Source of the DNA: Bacteroidota bacterium
Lineage (GTDB): Bacteria > Bacteroidota > Bacteroidia > Chitinophagales > Chitinophagaceae
Length of the DNA: 64,000 nt
NCBI GenBank assembly: GCA_023424015.1
Contig: JAFAEM010000022.1
Location: 186,001-250,000, forward strand
Direction of reading: 5' to 3'
Below, one piece after another: positions 9,619 through 16,190 of this stretch. The notes below the pieces were generated by a model. That model was given only the letters and a program-made list of their open reading frames with translations, did not search any database and was not told the origin of the DNA. The position numbers were made by a program, and so were the translations under genes. The first letter of the stretch is position 1; each line of letters begins with the position of its first letter.

Positions 9619-9651
9619 GTTAATGGAACATTTTTCAGATGAATTTTAGAA

Positions 9652-10497
9652 ATGAAAAAACCGGTAATTAAATTCTATTGCAGCAGGTGGGGACATGAGA
9701 CCATTCCCTGGAAAGATTTTGTTCGCAAGGTTGTATCACATGGTTTTGTCGGGGTGGAGATCATCGCACTCCGCTATCCCGAGCAAAAGCAGGAGATGCT
9801 GGATGCGCTGGCTGATTCGGGACTCGAATACAGCCTGATTTACACTGAGAAAAAAGAGGGCAGCGATTTTAAGAAATACCTGGATACTCTTGAGAAAAGT
9901 TTATTAGAAATTGCCACAACCTACCGGGCAAAAAAATCAACGCCGGGCTTTATCATCTCCCAGACAGGCAGGGAGTACTATACAAAGGAACAGGTTGCTG
10001 CCTGTTTTGAAGTATGTGATAAGATTAGCCGGGAAACGGGTATAAAGATCATACAGGAGACCCATCGTTTTCGATGGTCCTATGCTGCGCATGTTGTAAT
10101 GGAATATCTGGAAAAATTTCCTGATCTTCAATTGGCTTTGGATATCTCACATTGGTTTTGTGTGTCGGAGAGCTTCCTGGAAGACCAGCAGGATGCGGTT
10201 AATCTTGCCCTGCAACACAGCGTTCATTTGCATGCCCGTATAGGTCATACCCAGGGTCCTCAGGTTACCGATCCGCGTACACCCGACAATGCCATCGCCC
10301 TTCAACATCATTTGAAATATTGGGACAAATGGATAGAGCATTTAAGGCGAAGTGGCGTGTCTGAATGCACGATCACTCCTGAGTTTGGGCCATATCCTTA
10401 TATGATCTATACACCTCACGACAATAAACCCGTTGCAGACCTTTGGGAGATTAACTGCTGGATGAAGGATCTGCTTTATGCAAGGTATATGCATTAA
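9652..10497 (+). CDS. Sugar phosphate isomerase/epimerase-like TIM-barrel protein
   Basis: A 281-residue cytoplasmic protein of the xylose-isomerase-like TIM-barrel superfamily (AP endonuclease 2 fold). Typical strands with metal-binding positions are GFVGVEIIALRYPEQ near the start, IKIIQETHRFRWSY in the middle (Glu then His), LQLALDISHWFCVSE (Asp and His), HLHARIGHTQGPQV (His, Arg) and ECTITPEFGPYPY (Glu). Family members isomerise or epimerise sugars and inositols, or act as dehydratases. It is the last gene of the operon, 33 bases after the PhnA-like gene and followed by a strong terminator about 250 bases on. The substrate is unknown. Confidence 0.85.
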   Translation: MKKPVIKFYCSRWGHETIPWKDFVRKVVSHGFVGVEIIALRYPEQKQEMLDALADSGLEYSLIYTEKKEGSDFKKYLDTLEKSLLEIATTYRAKKSTPGFIISQTGREYYTKEQVAACFEVCDKISRETGIKIIQETHRFRWSYAAHVVMEYLEKFPDLQLALDISHWFCVSESFLEDQQDAVNLALQHSVHLHARIGHTQGPQVTDPRTPDNAIALQHHLKYWDKWIEHLRRSGVSECTITPEFGPYPYMIYTPHDNKPVADLWEINCWMKDLLYARYMH

Positions 10498-10745
10498 TTA
10501 CTTAGAGCACCTTTCGTCACGGTGGACCGAGCAGTATCACGAAGTTTACGGAAGTTCATAAGTTCGACCAGCCAGCCTTTCCCCGAGGGTTTAAAAAATG
10601 AAATTCTTCCTATTTTTTGATGGCATTTCCCCCTCAGGCCGTTATACCGATAAATAAGATGTCATAAGGTTCCTGTTTTCCCTGGTTGCAAGCCTGAGTC
10701 TTGTTGCCTGCGCCAGGGAGTCTCATCAGCCCTGACCTTGTCCAT
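10498..10745. other. Intergenic stretch with no convincing gene
   Basis: About 250 bases between the end of the SusCD operon and its terminator. The only frames are short (for example a 17-codon ORF from the ATG near 10598). A short protein-like run ending YHEVYGSS lies near 10523-10557, perhaps a remnant of a decayed gene, but it is too short to assign. Confidence 0.4.
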
Positions 10746-10787
10746 ATAATAAAACAAAGGCTTCCTGTGGAGCCTTTGTTTTATTAT
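10746..10787. terminator. Bidirectional intrinsic terminator
   Basis: A perfect 17-bp stem (10746-10762 with 10771-10787) around an 8-base loop. The stem ends are A/T-rich, so each strand carries a U-rich run: it can end the + strand SusCD operon and the - strand homoserine dehydrogenase transcript that converge here. Confidence 0.9.
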
Positions 10788-10800
10788 TATTAATGCCGAA

Positions 10801-12057
10801 TTAGAACAAACCCGCCAGTTCGAGGCTTTTCTTCTTCAATTTCCTTAATTCAACATCTTCGATTACCGGGTCGGGTGTTAGGATCAGGGAAGTATTGTTT
10901 TCTTTCCACCAGGTATTGCCGAAAAGCTCGCGGAAGGATATGACGCCTACCAGGTATTTCCTTTCTTCCTGAGCATGCCATTCTTCCAGCCATTCAAACC
11001 TGTCGCGGGGGACAAACTGGAGGTCGTCGAAACTGACATATACCCTGAGAAATACATCCTGGCTTAACTCCAGCGGCTTATGGTGATACAGTTTTTTGTA
11101 TTCATATTTATACTGGTATCGTAAAGCGGAGATATCACTCAATACGGCTGAAGCCGTTGGGAAACTTCCTGCACCCTTACCATAAAAAAACTGTTTGTCG
11201 GCAAAACCACTTTCGATCACCACGCCATTGTATTCATTTTTAACAAAAGAAAGATGATCATCCTGTTTTACAAACTGCGGCAATACAAATGCTGCCACTT
11301 TTCCGTCCTGTAGCTTTTGTGCCTGTGCAACCAGCTTGATCTGGTGATTCTTTTCACGCGCTACCCTGGCGTCGCCGGCCTGGATGTTCTGGATACCGTT
11401 GAACAAAATATTGTCGGGCGATTCGATTATGCCATAAGCATGAGTGAGCAAAAAAGTCCATTTGTTCACAGCATCATAACCTTCCACATCCAGTTTGGGA
11501 TTACTTTCGGCAAAACCCAGTTGCTGCGCAAGGATCAGAGCCTGTTTGAAGTCCAGCCCTTCTTCGAAAATTTTTGTAAGTATAAAGTTGGTGGAACCGT
11601 TTACAATCGCTTTTATTGAATGGAGCAGATCGTTGTCATAATACTCTTCCAGGTTCCGGATCACGGGAATGGAAGCGCAGGCTGCCGACTCGTACAATAG
11701 TGAGTGTCCTGTTTCCTGTTGCAGTTCGAGTAATGCGGGCAGGTGTTCTGCAATCATTTTTTTGCTGGCACTAACAACGTCTTTGCCGTTTTTCAGGGCG
11801 GTAGTTACAATATCGAATGCTGCGTCTGCATCGTCAATTACTTCTACAATGACATTGATCGTGGGATCATTCAGTAAGTCATTTTTATCTGTGGTAAAAA
11901 GACCGGCCGGAGCATTTCTTTTTTTGCCGGGGTTTTTGATACAGACCTTTTTTAATTGTGCTTTCAGGGAGGGTGTTTGTTGAAGCACTTTATACAAGCC
12001 TTCACCTACTACGCCAAATCCAAATAAGCCGATCGTGAGTTCCTTATGGGTGTCCAT
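10801..12057 (-). CDS. hom: Homoserine dehydrogenase
   Basis: A 418-residue monofunctional homoserine dehydrogenase that reduces aspartate semialdehyde to homoserine, the branch-point intermediate for methionine and threonine. The N-terminal Rossmann motif is GLFGFGVVGEG (residues 10-20); the catalytic-domain segments VSASKKMIAEH, IVNGSTNFILTKIFEEG and LDVEGYDAVNKWTFL are typical, and a C-terminal ACT-like region follows about residue 330. The usual glycine-rich ExxVGGG turn reads YESAACASIP here. It is the third met gene of the operon, 2 bases after metX, so it supplies homoserine directly to MetX and shares the SAM riboswitch upstream. Confidence 0.95.
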   Translation of the reverse strand: MDTHKELTIGLFGFGVVGEGLYKVLQQTPSLKAQLKKVCIKNPGKKRNAPAGLFTTDKNDLLNDPTINVIVEVIDDADAAFDIVTTALKNGKDVVSASKKMIAEHLPALLELQQETGHSLLYESAACASIPVIRNLEEYYDNDLLHSIKAIVNGSTNFILTKIFEEGLDFKQALILAQQLGFAESNPKLDVEGYDAVNKWTFLLTHAYGIIESPDNILFNGIQNIQAGDARVAREKNHQIKLVAQAQKLQDGKVAAFVLPQFVKQDDHLSFVKNEYNGVVIESGFADKQFFYGKGAGSFPTASAVLSDISALRYQYKYEYKKLYHHKPLELSQDVFLRVYVSFDDLQFVPRDRFEWLEEWHAQEERKYLVGVISFRELFGNTWWKENNTSLILTPDPVIEDVELRKLKKKSLELAGLF

Positions 12058-12059
12058 GT

Positions 12060-13118
12060 TTATTCGTTAACTACTTTTAAATGATGAGACGATTTATCTT
12101 CAATAAATTTTCTTAATGCTGCTTCAATTTTTTCATATTCCAGTAAGAAACCGTCGTGACCAAAATCGCTGGCAATACTTAGCAGACTGGCTCCTGGAAT
12201 AGTATCCTTCAGGTATTCCTGTTCTGCGATAGGGTAGAGCACATCCGACTTGATGCCTATAACCAAAGTTTTAGCACATATCCTTTGCAGGGCTTTCTGA
12301 ACCCCGCCACGATTTCTGCCTACATCGTGACTATCCATGCTCTGGCTGAGCCGGTAATAGCAAACCGCATTGAAGCGATTCACCAGCTTTAAGCCCTGGT
12401 AACGCTGGTAATTATCAGCGGCGAAGGCAACATTATTTGTAAGCGCCACAAAAGCCTTGTCTCTTGCCTGTGTTATATCATAGCCGTTGTAGTGGCGATA
12501 TGACAACAACGCTATCGATCTGGCCGCGGCCAGGCCTTTTTGTCCCGCATCTGGTCTTTGTTCCAGCCAGGTTGTGTCGGCTTCAATGGCCATCCGTTGT
12601 GAGGCATTGAAAGCAATAGCCCAGGGCGACAGCCTCGCATTTGTAGCGATGGGTACAATATGTTCAAAGAGTTCGGGCTCTTCAATCGCCCATTCCAGCA
12701 ATTGCATACCACCGGTGCTGCCACCGAGGGCGGCATGAACTTTTTGGATGCCCAGATGATTCTTCAAATGCTGGTACATCCTTATCATGTCCCTGATGGT
12801 AAACACGGGAAAATCGTGGTACCATGGTTGAGTAGTAGCGGGATTAATACTTAAAGGACTAATGCTTCCGTAGGGACTTCCAGGTTTGTTGACACAGATA
12901 ATAAAATATTTCGCGGGATCGAAATATTTACCATCTCCCACCAGTCCCGGCCACCATTCCAACGGGTTACTATTGGCAGTAAGCGCGTGGAAGATCCAGA
13001 TCACATTTGTTTTTTCAGCGTTTAATGTTCCATGGGTAGTATAAGCCAGGTGATAACCCGGAAGGGTTATCCCTGACTCAAGAATGAATGGGCTATCGTA
13101 TTGAAAGGTTCTGGTCAT
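12060..13118 (-). CDS. metX: Homoserine O-acetyltransferase
   Basis: A 352-residue alpha/beta-hydrolase-fold acetyltransferase that makes O-acetylhomoserine from homoserine and acetyl-CoA. The catalytic triad is readable: S134 in the nucleophile elbow LGGSTGGMQLLEWA, D292 in IKSDVLYP and H321 in DFGHDGFLLEY. The N-terminal HALTANSNPLEWWPGLVG and VNKPGSPYGSISPLSINP segments match the family. Bacterial MetX enzymes are sometimes succinyltransferases, and the choice of acyl donor cannot be settled here; acetyl is assumed because the next enzyme looks like an O-acetylhomoserine sulfhydrylase. It lies between metY (1-base gap) and hom (2-base gap). Confidence 0.95.
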   Translation of the reverse strand: MTRTFQYDSPFILESGITLPGYHLAYTTHGTLNAEKTNVIWIFHALTANSNPLEWWPGLVGDGKYFDPAKYFIICVNKPGSPYGSISPLSINPATTQPWYHDFPVFTIRDMIRMYQHLKNHLGIQKVHAALGGSTGGMQLLEWAIEEPELFEHIVPIATNARLSPWAIAFNASQRMAIEADTTWLEQRPDAGQKGLAAARSIALLSYRHYNGYDITQARDKAFVALTNNVAFAADNYQRYQGLKLVNRFNAVCYYRLSQSMDSHDVGRNRGGVQKALQRICAKTLVIGIKSDVLYPIAEQEYLKDTIPGASLLSIASDFGHDGFLLEYEKIEAALRKFIEDKSSHHLKVVNE

Positions 13119-13119
13119 T

Positions 13120-14445
13120 TTATGCGACTAATTCTTTGGCAAAAACTTTTTTAAATGCCTGTTCGAAATCGGCTTTGATATCATCGATATGTTCAAGGCC
13201 AGCGCTGATACGAACCAGGTTTGGTTCCACACCTGCCGCTTTTTGTTCTGCCTCGCTCAATTGCTCGTGCGTAGTTGATGCAGGGTGAATTGCAAGTGTC
13301 TTGGCATCACCAACATTTGCCAGGTGACTGGTAAGCTGGAGTGAATCGATGAACTTACGTCCGCTTTCCAGGCCGCCTTTGATTCCAAAGTTCAGGATAC
13401 CACCAAAGCCGCGTTTCAGGTATTTTTTCGCCAATGCGTTGTATGGGCTGCTTTTCAGACCTGGGTATTGAACATATTCAACAGATGGATGCTCTTCTAG
13501 CCATTGTGCAAGGGCCAATGCGTTTTGTACATGCCGGTCGAGACGCAGGGATAAAGTTTCCAGACCCTGCAACAAGAGGAATGAGTTAAATGGACTCATA
13601 GAAGGTCCGATGTCGCGAAGTCCTTCTACACGTGCGCGAATGGCAAATGCGATGTTTGGTAATCCCAGTGGATTGCCTTCACCGAATACATCCCAGAATT
13701 TCAAACCATGATATCCTTCGGAAGGTTCGGTAAATTGTGGAAACTTTCCATTACCCCAGTTGTAGTTACCACCGTCTACGATCACACCGCCGATGCTGGT
13801 ACCATGACCACCAATCCATTTTGTAGCTGACTGTACAACGATGTTTGCGCCATGCTCTATCGGGCGAACCAGATATCCGGCTGCTGCAAAAGTGTTATCG
13901 ACAACCAAAGGCAGGTCATACTCTTTTGCAAGGGCCGCAAATTTTTCAAAATCAGGAATATTGAGGCGGGGGTTACCGATTGTTTCCAGGTAAATCGCTT
14001 TTGTGTTTTTGTCGATCAGGGGAACAAAACTCTCGACATCGTCGCCTTTTGCAAAACGTGCATCTATGCCAAGGCGTTTAAAAGCAACCTTAAACTGGTT
14101 GTAAGTACCACCATAGAGGTAAGGTGTAGTGATGAAATTATCTCCTACCTGCAGGATATTGTTCAACGCCAGGAACTGCGCAGCCTGGCCAGAAGCAGTT
14201 GCCAGTGCAGCCACACCACCTTCAAGCGCCGCGATCCTTTGCTCAAATACATCCGTGGTAGGGTTCATGATACGGGTATAGATATTCCCGAATTCCCGCA
14301 GACCAAAGAGATTTGCTGCATGGTCGCTGCTATCAAAAGCATAGGAAGTAGTCTGATAAATGGGTACCGCCCGTGATTTAGTGGTCGGGTCGATTTTTTG
14401 CCCAGCATGGAGCTGAAGGGTTTCAAAATGAAGGTTGTTGCTCAT
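13120..14445 (-). CDS. metY: O-acetylhomoserine sulfhydrylase (aminocarboxypropyltransferase)
   Basis: A 441-residue PLP enzyme that condenses O-acetylhomoserine with sulfide to homocysteine, the direct-sulfhydrylation route to methionine. The PLP lysine is K209 in VVQSATKWIGGHGTS; SGQAAQFLALNNI and VVDNTFAAAGYLVRP are other cofactor-binding segments. The long insertion after the lysine (FPQFTEPSEGYHGL) is typical of MetY rather than of shorter MetB/MetC proteins. The frame runs 28 codons further upstream, but the ATG at 14445 begins the conserved sequence MSNNLHFETLQLHAGQ. It is the first met enzyme of the operon, downstream of the SAM-I riboswitch and a 59-codon ORF. Confidence 0.95.
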   Translation of the reverse strand: MSNNLHFETLQLHAGQKIDPTTKSRAVPIYQTTSYAFDSSDHAANLFGLREFGNIYTRIMNPTTDVFEQRIAALEGGVAALATASGQAAQFLALNNILQVGDNFITTPYLYGGTYNQFKVAFKRLGIDARFAKGDDVESFVPLIDKNTKAIYLETIGNPRLNIPDFEKFAALAKEYDLPLVVDNTFAAAGYLVRPIEHGANIVVQSATKWIGGHGTSIGGVIVDGGNYNWGNGKFPQFTEPSEGYHGLKFWDVFGEGNPLGLPNIAFAIRARVEGLRDIGPSMSPFNSFLLLQGLETLSLRLDRHVQNALALAQWLEEHPSVEYVQYPGLKSSPYNALAKKYLKRGFGGILNFGIKGGLESGRKFIDSLQLTSHLANVGDAKTLAIHPASTTHEQLSEAEQKAAGVEPNLVRISAGLEHIDDIKADFEQAFKKVFAKELVA

Positions 14446-14559
14446 GGTCTTTATTTTTAGTTTTTGAATAAAAAGGTAAAAGGCCGGGATGGGAGAAAAG
14501 AAGGCTAGCGCATGGTAAAGCAAGTACAACAGCTTGCCAGGCGGCAGCTTAAAACAATA

Positions 14560-14739
14560 TCAGATCCTGGTACCTGCATAATAGCCTACGAATTTAGTAG
14601 GGTATTCCTGTTCCAGCAAATTTTCTTCCCTGGCGGCATTTAAATAACTGTTAATGCTTTTGATGAACGAGTGTTTGTTTCTCTCGCCAGTTTTTTGTGT
14701 GGGTTTGCTGTAGTTCAGCGGCTTTCTTTTAATGCTCAT
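14560..14739 (-). CDS. Small basic protein of unknown function in the met leader
   Basis: A 59-codon ORF (MSIKRKPLNYSKP at the start, YYAGTRI at the end) between the SAM-riboswitch terminator and metY. It is rich in Lys, Asn and Ser, with no signal or membrane segment, and its residue use looks protein-like. Because it lies downstream of the riboswitch terminator, it should be expressed with the met genes. I do not recognise a family. It could be a true small protein or a leader ORF. Confidence 0.5.
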   Translation of the reverse strand: MSIKRKPLNYSKPTQKTGERNKHSFIKSINSYLNAAREENLLEQEYPTKFVGYYAGTRI

Positions 14740-14858
14740 GTCTTTGGACTTTTACCTTCATCTTTAAGAATCAGGGATATAAAATGGATCAGAGCACTTA
14801 TCAGAAAACGGGAAGATAAATCTGCGGGGGACCTGTTTCCAATCCCCAAATTCGGGGA

Positions 14859-14892
14859 TAAAAAAAGCTCACCCGATAAATCAGATGAGCTT
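14859..14892 (-). terminator. Riboswitch expression-platform terminator
   Basis: On the - strand a hairpin with the outer stem AAGCTCA/TGAGCTT (14886-14892 with 14865-14871) and a further inner CTGAT/ATCGG pairing is followed by a run of seven T. It starts about 40 bases after the SAM-I aptamer, the right place for a SAM-controlled transcription terminator. Confidence 0.8.
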
Positions 14893-14930
14893 GAATATGT
14901 TAAATACTTTTTTCAAAGCTGGAGATCTGG

Positions 14931-15037
14931 CTTATCTGTCCCGGCAATGCCAGGATGGAGTTGGCACCTTTTCCTGTTTGCACAGGATAGGTTGTCAAGG
15001 CTTCGCTGGGCCATTACCCTCAGCCTTTCTTGATAAG
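14931..15037 (-). ncRNA. SAM-I (S-box) riboswitch aptamer
   Basis: Read on the - strand this 107-base stretch has the conserved S-box order. The closing stem P1 is CTTATC at 15037-15032 with GATAAG at 14936-14931. Next come AAGGCTGAGGG, TGGCCCAGCGAAGCC and GACAACC (the kink-turn/core region), the P3 arm CCTGT..ACAGG, then GGTGCCAACTCC and the P4 arm. SAM binding stabilises P1 and favours the downstream terminator, shutting off metY-metX-hom when methionine is plentiful. A promoter lies 21 bases upstream. Confidence 0.93.
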
Positions 15038-15057
15038 TGATGATAAAAGAACTGCTG

Positions 15058-15090
15058 CAAAGATAGGTGAGGGTAATCGACACTACCAAA
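15058..15090 (-). promoter_or_regulatory. Promoter of the SAM-riboswitch/met operon
   Basis: The - strand carries TTTG (15090-15087), a 21-base spacer, then TATCTTTG (15065-15058), which matches the Bacteroidota housekeeping promoter (-33 TTTG, -7 TAnnTTTG). The predicted transcript start near 15051 lies about 14 bases before the riboswitch P1 stem. Confidence 0.8.
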
Positions 15091-15109
15091 TTTTTCATTT
15101 TTTTCTTTG

Positions 15110-15126
15110 TGCAGGTCACACCTGCA
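15110..15126. promoter_or_regulatory. 17-bp palindrome upstream of the met promoter
   Basis: TGCAGGT-CAC-ACCTGCA, a perfect 7+7 inverted repeat 19 bases upstream of the -33 element. No T-run follows on either side close enough for a terminator, so an operator is possible, though unproven. Confidence 0.35.
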
Positions 15127-15141
15127 GCTGTAAAAAGAAAA

Positions 15142-15163
15142 GAGACCGCTTGTGAGCGATCTC
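15142..15163 (-). terminator. Intrinsic terminator after the exported protein gene
   Basis: A 9-bp stem (15142-15150 with 15155-15163, one G-U pair on the - strand) with a 4-base loop, followed on the - strand by TTTTCTTTTT. It lies about 40 bases after the stop of the gene ending at 15204 and isolates it from the met operon. Confidence 0.75.
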
Positions 15164-15203
15164 CTTTTTTTATTTTTTCACCGGATACAAATCAATATTT
15201 CAT

Positions 15204-15944
15204 TTATTGTTGTACGGCCGGTTGTTCTACGGGCTGTTCAGTTGTTTCTTCAACTGGTGTTTCGATTACTTTAGAACCAGTATAGTGAACAGGTTTTACT
15301 TTTTCAACTTTTTTAGTGGTAGTTTTCTTTGAAGTCTTGGTAGTTTTCTTTTCAGTTTCTTCAGCAGCTGGAGTTTCTTCAGCGGCAGGAGTGAAAACCA
15401 TGGCAGGATCTTCATTGCTGTATTTGCAACCCAGGCAAACGTTCAATACATTGGCATCTTTATCATAGATCAAAACACCTTCAGGTAATTCTTTTGCTTT
15501 AGCGGTCGCTTTTTTATCAGCCTTTACATCAGTTGCTTCTTCCGCAACAGTTTCGCTTAAAGGTTGTGCGGGGATCTTATAAGTAGCCGGAGATTTTCTC
15601 AGGGTAGCTTTAATTTTTCCCTGCGGTAAACCTTCTACCCAAACTATACCTTTATTGGTTTCATCAAGTGTAACAGTAAGTGTAGTGGCCTGGCCATCTT
15701 TACCAGTTACTTCATACTTACCAATTACAGGAAATATTTTTTCAATGGTCAGCGCTTCAGGCATGGGCTGCATCTTGTAAGTATCAGCTGTCCAGTTGTT
15801 GTATTTATCGTTGTATGTTTTAGCAACGGGTTCTGTAGTTTGAGAAACTGGTTCGGTGTTTTGCTTGGGAACGGTATCCGTTTGGGCACTCACCGCAGCC
15901 GTCAACAATAGCGCTGCGCTTGAAATGATTGCGATTTTTTTCAT
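15204..15944 (-). CDS. Exported protein of unknown function with acidic/Lys-Thr-rich tail
   Basis: A 246-residue protein with a Sec signal peptide (MKKIAIISSAALLLTAAVSAQ). The middle (residues 60-165) has beta-rich stretches (FPVIGKYEVTG, KGIVWVEGLPQGKIKATL, GVLIYDKDANVLNVCLGCKY) with two cysteines three residues apart; the last 60 residues are low-complexity Glu/Ala/Pro, then Lys/Thr, then Glu/Pro/Val/Gln. I do not recognise a family. It stands alone with its own terminator, and its location is probably the periplasm or outer membrane. Confidence 0.8.
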   Translation of the reverse strand: MKKIAIISSAALLLTAAVSAQTDTVPKQNTEPVSQTTEPVAKTYNDKYNNWTADTYKMQPMPEALTIEKIFPVIGKYEVTGKDGQATTLTVTLDETNKGIVWVEGLPQGKIKATLRKSPATYKIPAQPLSETVAEEATDVKADKKATAKAKELPEGVLIYDKDANVLNVCLGCKYSNEDPAMVFTPAAEETPAAEETEKKTTKTSKKTTTKKVEKVKPVHYTGSKVIETPVEETTEQPVEQPAVQQ

Positions 15945-16190
15945 GGTATTTTAAATTTTAAGATGATTAATGTCTTTGGTTTCGTCCCATTCTATTTAAA
16001 TATTGTGCCAGAAATTCGTTTTTGAATCGTTTTACCGAAAAATTCTTTTCTTTCTAGACTCAATTAACGATTATGTATTGATAATCAATTATATGTGATT
16101 AATCAGGATTTTTATGAGTTTTTCCCTTGCAGCTTGTTTTATCTTCGTTGCCCCCATTTCCGGCCTTGTAAAATCAAGTTGTGAATTATT

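Noticed and set aside
14671..15033. A 120-codon + strand frame across the met leader
   Set aside because: It is antisense to the SAM-I riboswitch and its terminator, which explain the sequence better.
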